A stretch of DNA of 64,000 nucleotides, taken from positions 98,083,796 to 98,147,795 of the forward strand of contig NC_081412.1 of assembly GCF_030272615.1 (NCBI RefSeq). Reading direction: 5' to 3'. Numbering within the stretch: position 1 is the stretch's first letter; every line of letters starts with the position of its first letter. Of the stretch, positions 27,646 through 39,268 are shown in pieces. A program made the translations under genes and the position numbers. Source of the DNA: Cryptomeria japonica (Eukaryota; Streptophyta; Pinopsida; Cupressales; Cupressaceae). Under the pieces are notes generated by a model. The model did not search any database. It saw only the letters and a list, made by a program, of their open reading frames with translations, and was not told the origin of the DNA.

Positions 27646-29070
27646 TGGCGTCAAGCTATGAAAGTATTTAGATTCCTTAAAATCTTTTTTTTATGTTCTT
27701 GAAATCATAATTTTCATTCAAAGCACTTAGGATTGTTAGAAATTTTGCAAGTTACAACAATCAGATCTAGTAGTAGAAAAAATGGATTTTGGATCCATGA
27801 AGCACAAGAACTAGAAGCTAATTCATTGCAAATGAGTTTGGAAATCAATGAAGACATGTTCTCTAGTATCATAGAGGTGTTAGTTTATGAGGAGGCAAAT
27901 AAAGGTATCCTTTTTTGGCAAAATGAAAAAATAACATACACAAGGTTGTTGATCAATATGAACATGATGTTGACTGAAAACTCCTACTACAAGAAGAGAG
28001 GTGCCATAAAGCCAAAATCAGTCCTCTTATGTAGAAAAGTAAAGAAGATATTGGAGAAGACCAATTTTGGGATGACTTAGAGTTGTGTTTCTCAAATTTG
28101 GATGCTAAACCAATATCTTATGTAGAGTAAAATGAGGAAAAACATGAGCATAGTACAAAAATTTCTCTGATTCTTGTCAAATTAGTCACGCAAAATGGAC
28201 TTTACAAATCAAAAAGAGGATAAAGAAGCAATCAATCTGCACAAAATGAACAAGGAGGGTTCAAAGTTTGTTCTTTCATGAGGATGTCATATTAGACATC
28301 TATTTGAGATGGAGGCAAACAAAGCATCACAAGTTATGTTTGCACCCAAGTATGAAGACACAGTTGAAGGAGAAACCAAATATGTAGTCATAGTTGAAGA
28401 AAAATGGTCTCAACTTACTTATGCACTTCAAAACAAGAGTATGTATTGTCAATATGAAATAGTGAGTTTGTTTGTGTCTTTTCAAAAGTATTTTAGTTGT
28501 TTATTAAGTTTTTATTAATAGTGTAAATATTTTTGGTTGTTGATAAACATGTGAAGCGTTACAAGTTGCTAAGGAAAGGCATGTATTTTGTAGAACTAGT
28601 CAATGGATTTATTTGAGTAAGTCTTGTTTGCTAGTTAGTGTAGGTTAGGATAGGTTTTCATTCAATAAGTGCTCTTGCACAATGTTTAGATGTCTTTTTC
28701 TTTAATTATTGAAAAACAATTAGTTAGGTGTTGTCTAAAGTAGTTTGTTTCTCCAGTTCTAGTTTAAATGACTACTTAGAGGTGTGCATAACTGGTTGGT
28801 TGGTCATATTTCAAGACATTTATCTTTCAAAAGACATTTATCTTTGGAAAGCGGTTTACACCATTATGAAAATGATTCATTATGATAGAAGACAGTCATA
28901 TGATGTTCTTATGAAATTTGTATGATAGTAGAGAGAAACCTTTAAAAGGATATCATGAATTAAGAAGACATACTGTTGTTCAAAATACATAGATAGTTTT
29001 AGTAGAGATATTATTCATAAAAATAAAGACACAATGTTAAAGATGGAGGTGCATAGATATGAGTTCTGAA

Positions 29071-29196
29071 GAGGTGTTAGAAAGGTTGCTCATAATAGAA
29101 TAATGATGAGAAGAAAATCTTGAGAATCATGAAGAGGTGTTAGAAAGGTTGCTCATAATAGAATAATGATGAGAAGAAGATCTTGAGAATCATGGA
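29071..29196 (+). repeat. 63-bp tandem duplication
   Basis: GAGGTGTTAGAAAGGTTGCT starts at 29071 and again at 29134, with the same downstream sequence. The first copy is the counterpart of the empty target site of the 335-bp element in copy B. Confidence 0.9.
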
Positions 29197-29318
29197 CAAA
29201 CAAAGCAAATAAAGGTTAGTTTGAATATTTTAGAATAATCATGCAAGAACCATTGCCATATGTCAATATCTCCACACAAGAACAAAAAGAGTATTAAAAG
29301 CTTGTACATGAATAAATA

Positions 29319-30504
29319 ACAACATTGTGGATAGTCCATTGGAACAATCATCAAAAGATAGCAACTCATGGCACTTTAAGACAAAAGTGTTAGTAAGGTA
29401 AAGAGGAGTCAAATAAATGTTTAAGAGAAATAATTAAAAAAATGGAAAGAATAATTAAAATGGATTATATTATGAGGATACCACAAAGAGAACAAAGTAT
29501 TACAAGAAGAGGAAGGAGATTGACAAGAAGATAATAACAATAATGTAGAATGGTAGTATCAATAATGAAAGTTTCTACAAATTGACTATATGCAATAGAA
29601 GATATGACTGACCAAGATCAAGGAATAATGATAACAAAAAAATAATGGAAAGAATATTTTAGACCCTCCATAGCAGAAAATACAATGAGAAGAAAAGGAT
29701 ATGATAGTCATTGGATCTCAAGATTAACCAATGTCTATCCTCTACTTGAGGACAAACATGATTTTAGCTAGGAGGAGTAACAATCCTATAAATTGTCCTA
29801 TTTATTCCATGACTTATGACCCTTTACACATGTTTATAATTTCAATCCAATATATTTGTAAACATTACCTTATTAATATGAAACATTAACTAATGATTAT
29901 TGGTTTCCAACACAACATTGTGGATAGTCCATTGGAACAATCATCAAAAGATAGCAACTCATGGCACTTTAAGACAAAGGTGTTAGTAAGGTAAAGAGGA
30001 GTCAAATAAATGTTTAAGAGAAATAATAAAAAAAAATGGAAAGAATAATTAAAATGGATTATATTATGAGGATACCACAAAGAGAACAAAGTATTACAAC
30101 AAGAGGAAGGAGATTGACAAGAAGATAATAACAATAATGTAGAATGGTAGTATCAATAATGAAAGTTTCTACAGATTGACTATATGCAATAGAAGATATG
30201 ACTGACCAAAATCAAGGAATAATGATAACAAAAAAAGAATGGAAAGAATATTTTAGACCCTCCATAGCAGAAAATACAATGAGAAGAAAAGGATATGATA
30301 GTCATTGGATCTCAAGATTAACCAATGTCTATCCTCTACTTGAGGACAAACATGATTTTAGCTAGGAGGAGTAACAAGCCTATAAATTGTCCTATTTATT
30401 CCATGACTTATGACCCTTTACACATGTTTATAATTTCAATCCAATATATTTGTAAACATTACCTTATTAATATGAAACATTAACTAATGATTATTGGTTT
30501 CCAT
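29319..30504 (+). repeat. 593-bp tandem duplication across the interior/LTR junction of copy A
   Basis: ACAACATTGTGGATAGTCC at 29319 recurs at 29912, and the two units stay almost identical to about 30504, with only a handful of substitutions and a small indel. Each unit contains the end of the interior, the purine tract and about 130 bp of LTR start. It is much younger than the copy A/copy B split. Confidence 0.92.
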
Positions 30505-31953
30505 TTGTATGTTTAGCTAGTTAGTGCTAATTTGTGATATTATATTATAATAAATGGTTATTATTAAATGTAAAGTATTTTGGAAGGATTACCATGTTGT
30601 TTTTGAAAGATTTGAGTTGTTAATGTTGCTAGGAATAAGAAGTAATAAGTTGATAGTTGTCACCATATAGTTGTTGACTGGACTTGCAAAAAAAATAAAA
30701 AACCCAGTTTCAATCAAACAAGCATATCTCCCTCATTTCTTAACAAAATTCAAATCTTTAAAATGATCTGCAAATCTTGAAATAAGGAGCAACTCATCTA
30801 GAATTTTTTTTGAGGTAATTCACAATATTTAAGAAACAATATTCACCAGAAGTTGACTGAGACAAAATTGGCAGATTTGGAGCTAGCAATTAATAAATGA
30901 GTTTTAATTCAATTTGGAATATTGGACACCTCTTGCCGATCTCGTGAATTTGGAGTTATTGAAGTTACGGAACAATGGTGAAACTTTTGGAAAAAATAAA
31001 TCATGACTCATAAGTTATTATTCCTTGTTTATACATGTTTTCAGCTGCAACAATTTATGATGTTGTAAAGAGTTTGATTTGGATTGTGACACCATAAATT
31101 CTATTTAGTTAGCTCTTTATTATTAGTTTGTTGAGGAATAAGTCATCTCCTTGCTGTTGTAGGAGAACTGACATTTGTTACAAGTTTATTTGACTGTGTA
31201 ATTAATCCAATTCTCAAGCTTCATGTATAAATCTATGATCTAGTTGAGTTGAGAAGATGAGAGTAACTAGTTAGTGCTAGATTTTGTTCATAGTGTCTTC
31301 GTTCAATAAACAAGTTTGATATCGGTCCATGTAATATCTTTGATTAGAAATAATAAGTTGATTTTGACAATGAAGATTTCACATTGAAGATGGAATGTTA
31401 TATTGAAGTCATTCAAGCAAGTGCCACTTGAGAGACTGTGACTCTAAAAGTAGTATAGTAGTTTAGATGTTTAGTAATTTAGATTTTTCTTCATTATGTT
31501 TTATTGTTATTAGTGAGTTATTTAGGATAGGTTTTGTTTTAGCATATTTAATTCTATTAGTTTTAGAATAGTCAGCCTGCAGCCATTGTTGTGTCAAATA
31601 ACTAGTTAGCCTGCAACCATTGTTGTGTCAAATAACTAGTCAGCCTGGAGCCATTGTTTTGTCAAATAACTAGTCAGCTTGTAGCCATTGTTGTGTAGTT
31701 AGATTTATTTCCAACAATGCTATATTTTTAACTTATTGCTTTCAATTTATTTCCTATACACAATTAAAAGAATAACCTATAAGGCTTCCTTAGTGCACAT
31801 ATAGTGCCCAAATCATCTTAGAATACACATCCCTGATTGATAATTAAATGAACCTCTACTTAGGACAATAGGTTACTTTGTTGGGCACTCCGACTGGGTT
31901 GAGTGCATAATATAATGCACCAACCTTCTTATGTATATAGTGGAGATCAATCA
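30372..31953 (+). repeat. 3' LTR of Gypsy copy A
   Basis: Starts after AGGAGGAG with TAACAAGCC and ends ATCA at 31953. It is colinear with 33474-34923 of copy B; its last 200 bp also match 27421-27622. It holds a four-fold 34-bp minisatellite at 31569-31697. Confidence 0.7.
31569..31697 (+). repeat. 34-bp minisatellite in the Gypsy LTR
   Basis: Units beginning TAGTCAGCCTG(C/G)AGCCATT start at 31569, 31603, 31637 and 31671, an exact period of 34. Copy B has only about two strongly decayed units at the same place (about 34610-34675). Confidence 0.92.
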
Positions 31954-32214
31954 TTTATGCATCCCTTGTATTGTTGTCCTAGACCATAGGAGGATGACCT
32001 TGTTTGTATATTTTCATACCTACCTCTTATAATCATGATTGTGTTTGCTTCATTTCACATGTTGTTCTAATCATTTCCCTTTTCTATTATTGCCTCAAAG
32101 TGAAAAAAGAGAAAGGCATTTAGGGGCAGCTATACTAGAACAAGAGTGTCAAAGTGAATGGTAGGTTTGTGAGAAATGTTGAATGATCTTCTTAATACTA
32201 AACTTTCAATGTAT
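31954..32214. other. spacer between Gypsy copies A and B
   Basis: No gene or repeat is recognised; the sequence between the 3' end of copy A and the first clear homology to copy A interior. Confidence 0.4.
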
Positions 32215-32455
32215 TTAGAAAGTGGTTTACATAATTATGGCAGCCATTCATTGTGATGGAAAGTAGTCATATGATGTTTTTAGGAATTTTTCATTACAAT
32301 ATAGAGAAACCTTTAAAAGATCATCATGAATTAAGAGGACAGTCTATTGTTCAAAAATACATATCACAATTTTAGCAGAGATATTATTTATAACAAATGA
32401 AGACAACAATGTTAAAGATGACTGTGCACATATATGAGTTCTTAAGAGGTGTTAG

Positions 32456-32590
32456 TGCTGGTGTTGGAAATAAGCCACACCCGGACCAACGATGGGCTGG
32501 TCCAAGAGGGGCCAGTAGCTCAGTGGTAGAGCACTCCAACAACGTATGGAAGGTCCTAGGTTCGAGTCCTAGTTGGTTCATGTCTCAACA
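32456..32590 (+). repeat. 5' LTR of the 335-bp element
   Basis: Begins TGCTGGTGTTGG and ends TGTCTCAACA. It has pol III A and B boxes in perfect consensus form within its tRNA-like part. Confidence 0.9.
32509..32580 (+). other. tRNA-like sequence in the 5' LTR (not a functional tRNA)
   Basis: The A box TAGCTCAGTGG is at 32516-32526 and the B box GGTTCGAGTCC at 32559-32569. It folds as a cloverleaf: acceptor GGGCCAG with TTGGTTC (wobble pairs), D arm GCTC/GAGC, T arm CTAGG/CCTAG, discriminator A at 32580. The anticodon arm is poor (CTCCA with TGGAA, one mismatch, eight-base loop), so I do not call a tRNA gene. It is more likely an internal pol III promoter or a captured tRNA part. Confidence 0.85.
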
Positions 32591-32603
32591 TGGTATGAGA
32601 GCC
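32591..32603 (+). other. primer-binding site of the 335-bp element
   Basis: TGGTATGAGAGCC is directly next to the LTR end and differs from the initiator-Met consensus TGGTATCAGAGCC at one base. Confidence 0.85.
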
Positions 32604-32645
32604 AGGTCCAGGCTAAGAGCCCCAAGCACACGAGAGGTGTGGCTT

Positions 32646-32655
32646 AAGGGGGGGG
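32646..32655 (+). other. polypurine tract of the 335-bp element
   Basis: AAGGGGGGGG lies directly before the 3' LTR start TGTTGG. Confidence 0.85.
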
Positions 32656-32790
32656 TGTTGGTTTTGGAAACAATCCACATCCGGACCGACAATGGATTGG
32701 TCCAAGAGGGGTCGGTAGCTCATTGGTAGAGCACTCCAACAACGTATGGAAGGTCCTAGGTTCAAGTCCTAGCTGGTCCATGTATCAATA
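32656..32790 (+). repeat. 3' LTR of the 335-bp element
   Basis: Lies exactly 200 bp after the 5' LTR with no length change. Its tRNA-like part is at 32709-32780; the A box has one change (CATTGG for CAGTGG) and the B box one change (GGTTCAAGTCC). Confidence 0.9.
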
Positions 32791-33473
32791 GTTAGAAAGG
32801 TTTATCATAATAAAAGAATGATGAGAAGGAGATCTTGAGAGGATAGGAAGCCAAATGGGATGTTTCCCTAGGCAAGGGAAGACTTGTATATAATATTGGA
32901 GCAATAAAGGGCAGCTAAAGATTTTAGAATAGCCATGCAAGAGAAATTACCGTATGTGAATATCTTCACACAAGCACAAAAAGAATATTAAAAGCTTGTA
33001 AATGAATAAATAATAGTGTTGTGGACAATCCATTAGAACAATCATCAAAAGTTAGCAGCTCATGAAAGAAGCATGACTCTCTCAAACAAAGGTGTTAGTA
33101 AAGATTAAGATCTGTCACATAAATACTTTGGGGAAAGAATAAAAAATGGAAAGAATAATGAAAATGGATTGTATTATGAGGGGAGAACAAAGTATGACAA
33201 CAAAAGGAAGGAGATCAACACAAAGATAATAACGAGAATGAAGCATGGTAGTGTTAGAAATGGAAGTTCCTATAAATTGACTATATACAATAGAAGGGAT
33301 GATGGACCAAGATCAAGGAAATATGATAACAATAATAGAATGGAAAGAATATTTTCAGCCCCTTTATAGTAGCAAATACAATGAGAAGAAAAGGATATGA
33401 CAATCATAGGATTTCATGATTAACCAATGTTTATCCTCTGCCTGAGGATATGAAGGTATTCAATTGAAGGGAG

Positions 33474-34923
33474 TAATGAAATTACAAATTGTCCTATTTA
33501 TACCATAATTTATGACACTTTATATAATTTTTAAAATGTCAATCAAATACATTGCTAAACATTACCTTGTTCATATGAAGCATTAACTACGATAAATGAT
33601 TATTGATTTGCATTTGTATGTTTAGCTAGTTAAAGATAATTTGTGATAATATATTATGATAAATTATTATTATTAAATGTAAAGACTTTTGGAATTATTA
33701 ACATGTTGGTTGTGAGATATTTGATTCATTCATGCAACTAAAAATAAGAAGGAACACATTAGCAATTGGCAAATATACTTGTTGGCTAGAAGTGTAGAAA
33801 AAACAACAACCTAGTTTTAGTAAAACAAGCATATCTCCCTCATTTATTGAAGAAATTAAAATCTTAAAAATAATTTGGAAAGATTAAAAGGAGAGGCACC
33901 AATCCATCAAACCATTTGAGCTGATTTCTAATAGTTAAGGAGCACCACTCAACAGAAGTTGACTGAGACAAAATTGGGAGAATTGGAGGCAGGAGTTAAG
34001 GTGTGAGTTCTAGTTTAGTTTGGACTCTTCCACTTCTTGTTGGTCTTGTGGATTTAGAGTTATTGAAGTCAGGGAACAATAGAGAAACTTGTGGAAACAT
34101 AAATCATGACTCATAAATTATTATTCCATGTTTATACATGTTTTTAGCTATAACAGTTCATGATGTTGTAAAGAGTTTGATTTGGATTGTGTCACCATCA
34201 TATCTATTTAGTTAAGTCTTTATTATTAGTTTTTTGAGGAATAATTTATCTCCTTATTGTTGTGGGAGAATTGACATTTGTTACAAGTTTATTAGAGTGT
34301 GTAATTAATCCTTCTCTGGCCTCATGTATAAATATGAGACCTTGTTGAGTTGAGAAGAGGAGAGTATCAATCCATGTATTCATTTTGATTTTAAATAAGA
34401 AGACGAGTTATGAAAATGAACCTTGTATATTGAATATTGAATACTAATAACGAAGATTGAAGCCACTCAAGCAATTGCCACTTGAGGTCCTATGACTATG
34501 TAAGAAGTGCAATAGTTTAGATTGTTCTTCATTATGCTTTATTGTTTGTAGTGATTTATTTAAGATAGATTTTGCTTCAACATATTTAATCCTATTAGTT
34601 TTAGAACAACCAGCCTGTAGCCACTACCGTGTCTAATAACCAATCAACACACAACCACTATTATGTAGTTAGATATATTTTCAACAATATTTTTTTTAAT
34701 GCAATTATTGCTTTTAATTTATGTCCTATACACAATTGATAGACAAACCTAGAAATATTACTTCATGCATATATAGTACCGACATCATCCAAGAATACAC
34801 ATCCTTGGTTGATAATTAAGTGAGCCTCTGCTTAGGACACTAGGTTACTCCATTGGGCATTTCGACCAAGCTAAGTGCATTGATATATTGCACCAACCTT
34901 GTGTATATAGTAGAGACTCGTCA
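33474..34923 (+). repeat. 3' LTR of Gypsy copy B
   Basis: Follows a purine-rich GAAGGGAG, contains the counterpart of the copy A LTR throughout, and ends GTCA at 34923. The exact first base is uncertain by a few bases (TAATG at 33474). Confidence 0.65.
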
Positions 34924-35689
34924 AATATGATTATTTTAAATTGTCCTCATTCCCAATTTGAAATGGAACTACAAGTACAAAGGAGGAAGAGAACATGAGA
35001 AGGAATAACGGGATTTTGGGTAAACATGAAAGAGATAAAAAATGTTTGAATACTTTGCATCATCCCCAAAAGACAACACAAGAGCACATTTACAACAAAA
35101 AATATATTTATGACAAAACATGTATATGAAAAATATAAGCATGAAGATACAAATGGATGAATTTCATAAAATAGATCATTCCCTTAGTATCCTTGTGCCA
35201 ATATAGCATCAAGGGTCATCCAAAGAGACCTTAATAAACACAAGACATGCCAAGTAGCACATCATAGGGAATCACGTATGCAAGAAAACACATAAAGACA
35301 AAGAGAATTGTTCATCATAAATAGATGACAAACAAGATGCCTGATTGAGGATGTGGTTCACTCATTTTGCTTTATAGGATGTAAAAGGTGGAACCACAAC
35401 ATACACATTAGACACTCTAGAAGAAGGGGAAGGATTCTTGATTGAGGATGTGGTTCACTCATTATCTATGGGGTAGGAAGAGTTACCTATATATCCGTAG
35501 ACATTGTAGGATCCTTAGAGGTAGTAGTTGCAATGGGACCCAAGGAACTACCTAAGGATAAATCAACTATTCTTTTGGCTTTAAAATTTTTGTAGGAAAT
35601 AAACAAGGAGTTGCCACAAGGTCGAATGGGTTGAGGCAAAAAGTAGTAAAGTGTAAAGTTTTTATGTTTAGATAAGGGTTGGAACCCAC
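34924..35689. other. no gene; interior of the minus-strand Gypsy relic
   Basis: Downstream (minus strand) of the protease remnant, where reverse transcriptase would be expected, I find no pol domain. The phrase TTGAGGATGTGGTTCACTCATT occurs twice (about 35345 and 35442), a small internal duplication. Confidence 0.45.
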
Positions 35690-37930
35690 TATGAAATGTA
35701 GTATGTACTTATCCTTTAAAAGAGAACTTTAAACACTTATTGACTACAAAAGGGATTGCTTTCATGGAGGTGATCCAATGATGGCCCAACTTCACATTAA
35801 ATTGGTCCATGGTAGGGATTATGACATTTAAGGTTTTAGGTCCAACTTTAACTTGAGGGTTATAAAACCAATAGTGGGATAAATGAAACCATCATGCACT
35901 TTAATCAATACTTCAGATTTATCATACGTGTCTTGATACAATTTATTTATGTAAAAAAATTCTTCTATAATCACATTCACCATGCATATTGGATCAATGA
36001 GCACCCCATGTGTGGGTTTATCATTAATTTTAGTAGTAATGTATAATGGTTCATCAGGTGCATGCATCAAGTCATCACTTTGGGTGAGGTGATATTACGT
36101 TCAAGCTTATTCTTAGGTTTCTCTTGTTTACAACAAGGTTCTATCACATTAACAAATTTCTCTACTTGGTTAGTTTGGCCATCAATGTATATATAACAAG
36201 TATTCGACTCTACATCATTTGTGGAATGGGAAGGCAAAGGATTAGTGAATATTTGCAAGTTTTGGTTAGGAGGTTCTATGGATTTATTCCCTTTGTCATT
36301 CACAAAAAATACCTAGATGATATTAGAGTCAATTAGGTCTTGGACTTCATGTCTTAGATGCATACATTTCTTAGTATCATGTCCAAGAGTACGATGATAC
36401 TGACAAAAGGCCTTCAGGTCAAAAGAAGAAGGTAGAGGTTTGGAAGTGTCTATGGGATGGATTAGGGAAGCCTAATCAAATTTTTGTTTAACAATTGAAG
36501 TATAATGGAATGCAAGGACTTAAAAATACAGATATAGTGTCAATTTTTAGGACTAGAATATAAAGTGAGCTATAATTGGAGGTTCTACAACTGCAACTAA
36601 AGTTTCCATGTTATTAGAAGAATGAGCATTTATCTTAATGAAGTTTTTATTTTATTTATTAAATGTTGGGTAGGATTGAGGAGCCTCTTCAAATTTATCA
36701 ATTAGATTCATAGAGGAAGAGCCCTCATATTGACTAACTAAATTTTTTGTTTACAAATGCGTGAATGAAGAAAATTTCATAAACAATATATTATCTCTAA
36801 TTTGCGGCTATAAATTACCAATAAAAAATATTTGAAAATTAGCATCATGAAGAGAATAATAATTCTATGAATATAAAGTTTGATATCTACCATTAAAATT
36901 GGTTACTTTTTCTTTCACACCTTATTTAAAATGCACCAAATTAATTAATGTTACTTGAAGTCTAATACTATTTTGAAAATGTTGTAAAAATTGATTAATC
37001 AATTGTGAAAAAGAGTTACTTGAATTACTAGGCAAAGAACAAACCCAATCCAAAGTTTTTTCTTTCAATGATATAGGAAAAAGTTTTGCAAAAAGATTAG
37101 GTTCTCAAGAATAAAATCAGAAGTAGACTTAAAGTGATAAATATTGATACACGAGTACTAGGATCACCTTTCCCATTGTACTTCTCACAATGTGATACCT
37201 CTATGTGTTATGGGATAGGATTATTTAGGATGGTATATGAAAGTAGGTTACTTGTGAAATATGATAGAAGAATAGTTTAGGATTGAGTTTGGCTTATATT
37301 GGCTAACTATTATTGTAATGAAGACACATTTTGCATAGTTGGTTGATGATAAAATCAAAAGTTGAATTGGTTAATGAAAAGTTGGAATGTGAAGGTGGAT
37401 TAGAATTGAATATAGGTGGTGGGACATAATGGTAGGTAGGTGGAACATTGTGGTAAATGAGAGGTGGAGAAGGTTTTTGAGAAGCGAAAAGGAGATTCAA
37501 GGAAGATGAAACATATGTATATTAGTTAATAGGATTAGGGCTACATCTAACATGGCTGACATTACCATTTTGTTCAACAGTAGACATGATAGAAGAAGTG
37601 AATGTAGGAATAGAAGATATCATTGTGGGTATCAATAATTGAGTCTCCATTTGGTTTTGAGGAGCCATGTATCCAAGCACTTCTACTCAACTAGATACAA
37701 TCATAGTGTTTTCATCCTCTATGTGAGCTATGTGACACAAGATTTGTACACCATGCAAATCACCTTGGACCAATCTCCATAGACTCTCAATAAAGGGGAA
37801 TACCTCTCCAACCAAGTTTTGTATACTCATAAATTGTTGAAAGCCTTCCAATTCCTCATCCAACTTCTTTAATTGTTTGTTAAACACTTGAATTGCAAGG
37901 TCATCCTCATCATGGGAATCACGAGGGGAG
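35690..37930 (-). pseudogene. Ty3/Gypsy gag-protease relic, Tat/Ogre-like
   Basis: On the minus strand, 36364-36405 encodes a zinc-finger-like C-x2-H-x4-H-x4-C (CQYHRTLGHDTKKC) followed by an LRHEVQDLI segment, as in gag of the Tat/Ogre branch. Downstream, 36070-35700 reads as the retropepsin-like region: PLYITTKIND, then LIDPICMVNVI where the family has LID-x-G-x-x-x-N, then a QFNVKLGHHWI stretch with the family pattern LLG-x-x-WI. The active-site glycine is lost. Upstream frames at 37303-37500 (proline-rich) and 37687-37887 are probably gag. Several frame shifts and stops break it. The family protein would form the particle core and process itself; this copy is dead. Confidence 0.8.
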
Positions 37931-38672
37931 TTGTTTTAAGTTACAATGGACAATATGTTGGTTGGATTAAGGATGATTCCTCTCCTAAGTTTCTTGGTGG
38001 AACCACTCAACACCATCAGTAATTAAAGGACGAGAAGTCATGAGTCAGTAACTTTATATCATAGGACCCTTAAATTTAGAACAATGGGTTATTAAACTCA
38101 TAAACAAGTATAAGCTTCAAAAACATATATGTGCTCTTAGAAATCAATAGAAATAAAAAAGCTAGGAGAAGAAAGAGAGAAGTTCGTTTTTGTTTTTAAT
38201 GTTGAACACGAAAGATTTATTTCAAATGTAATATGAACGAATAATGATGCAATTAATTAAGAGATATGTAATGACAAAGCTATGATTAATTATCCAATAA
38301 ATTAAATGCAAGCACATAAGAAATAAATTTTAGAAATGAATGCATCCAAATTAAAGATATATGTAAGTAAATCAGATCCATCCTTTAATTTCAAAAGATG
38401 TTGAAAATGCAAGACACATTGGGTTCACTAAAATGATATGTATGAAAAATAGATCCTATGCCTATGGATGTAAACTAAGATCTCAAATTTTCCTGGTATA
38501 GCATTGCAAGACAAATAGGTTCATCTACAATCTTGATAGGAGAGATGAATACTTGGATTATGTTCCTTTGTTGCAATGGAATTAAAATTATGAAGTGTGT
38601 GTATGACATCTAGGGTTAATGATAACAAAATACTAAAAGACACAGTAAGATAGATCTAGTACAAAATTACAG
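37931..38672. other. non-coding leader of the minus-strand Gypsy relic
   Basis: No gene. Part of it (38430-38617) is repeated in inverted orientation at 24726-24895. Confidence 0.45.
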
Positions 38673-39168
38673 AAAGGAACTTGGATCTACAAATTGGAGC
38701 CAAAAGTGACGAACATGGGTGCTAGGTGCCCTTGTCTAAAGGTGTCCAAAATTGGTAGAGATAAATATAAGTGCAATCATGAGGCTTTGAAGTGCCATCT
38801 CCCATAAATTCAGCACAAAACAATATGATAGGGGCACCTAGTGAATTAGTCCAATATTTTTTGCTTATTTGAAGTCTGTAGTGACTTGTAAAAACCTTCT
38901 CTATGCTTATATACCACTTTCATAGTCAAATATGAACCTCTACACATGAAAAATGATGAAGAAGGGTTGTGTTGTATATGGGCTTGCCTAAGTCAAACCA
39001 TGTGTTAGTGTTACCACTTCCACAACATCTATGATGATGGAAAATAGTGCTTGTCCTAGGTGGGAAAAAGACTAAAAATAATGGAAATGCTAAATTGACA
39101 AATGTTACCTCAAGTATGAAAGCATCAACATGAAATATTACATAAGGCTTTATATTGATAGAATGAAG
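38673..39168 (-). repeat. dispersed repeat, right copy (probable Gypsy LTR or near-LTR segment)
   Basis: Partner of 25886-26363. It lies upstream of the minus-strand gag-protease relic, the position of a 5' LTR or leader. LTR ends could not be placed. Confidence 0.55.
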
Positions 39169-39268
39169 TCCTCCAATATGCTTTTTATTATAAAAGAAGT
39201 AAAACAAGGGTGTTGACCCTGTACAAACTTAGGCCAAATAGGCCACTTATAGAAGGTCATGAAGAAAC

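Larger units (their letters stand above)
27395..31953 (+). mobile_element. Gypsy copy A, 5'-truncated and without recognisable pol
   Basis: The end of an LTR (27395-27622) is followed by a tRNA-Asp-type primer site. The same LTR end recurs at 31953 (and at 34923 in copy B), so 30372-31953 is its 3' LTR and 27623-30371 is interior. The interior has frames at 27733-28080 and 28309-28518 that I do not recognise, and no reverse transcriptase, integrase or protease. A purine tract (AGGAGGAG) precedes the 3' LTR. The Asp-type primer site is typical of the Athila group of Ty3/Gypsy, but with no coding domain the lineage is an inference. The element has been reshaped by two tandem duplications. Confidence 0.7.
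32456..32790 (+). mobile_element. 335-bp TRIM/SMART-like LTR element carrying tRNA-like sequences
   Basis: The parts are 5' LTR 32456-32590 (135 bp), primer site 32591-32603, interior of only 65 bp, G-rich tract 32646-32655 and 3' LTR 32656-32790 (135 bp). Both LTRs start TG; the left ends CA, the right TA. They differ at 17 of 135 positions (87% identity). The five bases GTTAG occur on both sides (32451-32455 and 32791-32795), and the related Gypsy copy A has GAGGTGTTAGAAAGG uninterrupted at 29071, so insertion with a 5-bp target duplication is directly shown. The element has no coding capacity and must have used the enzymes of another retrotransposon. Each LTR carries a 72-nt tRNA-like sequence. 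The size fits the TRIM/SMART class; the best known pol III-bearing TRIM, Cassandra, carries 5S rRNA promoter sequence instead. Confidence 0.92.
32215..34923 (+). mobile_element. Gypsy copy B, 3' part (interior remnant plus 3' LTR)
   Basis: From 32215 the sequence follows copy A from about 28850 onward in the same order: GCGGTTTACA/GTGGTTTACA, then CCTTTAAAAG, then GAGGTGTTAG, and later the AATGGAAAGAATAAT purine-rich part and the 3' LTR to 34923. The 593-bp duplication of copy A is absent here, and a 335-bp element is inserted at 32456. No conserved coding domain is found; the 66-codon frame at 33169-33369 lies in the purine-rich part and is not recognised. Confidence 0.7.

Noticed and set aside
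32509-32580. A functional nuclear tRNA gene
   Set aside because: The A and B boxes and most stems fit, but the anticodon arm has a mismatch and an eight-base loop, there is a second copy exactly 200 bp on, and both lie inside LTRs with a target duplication.
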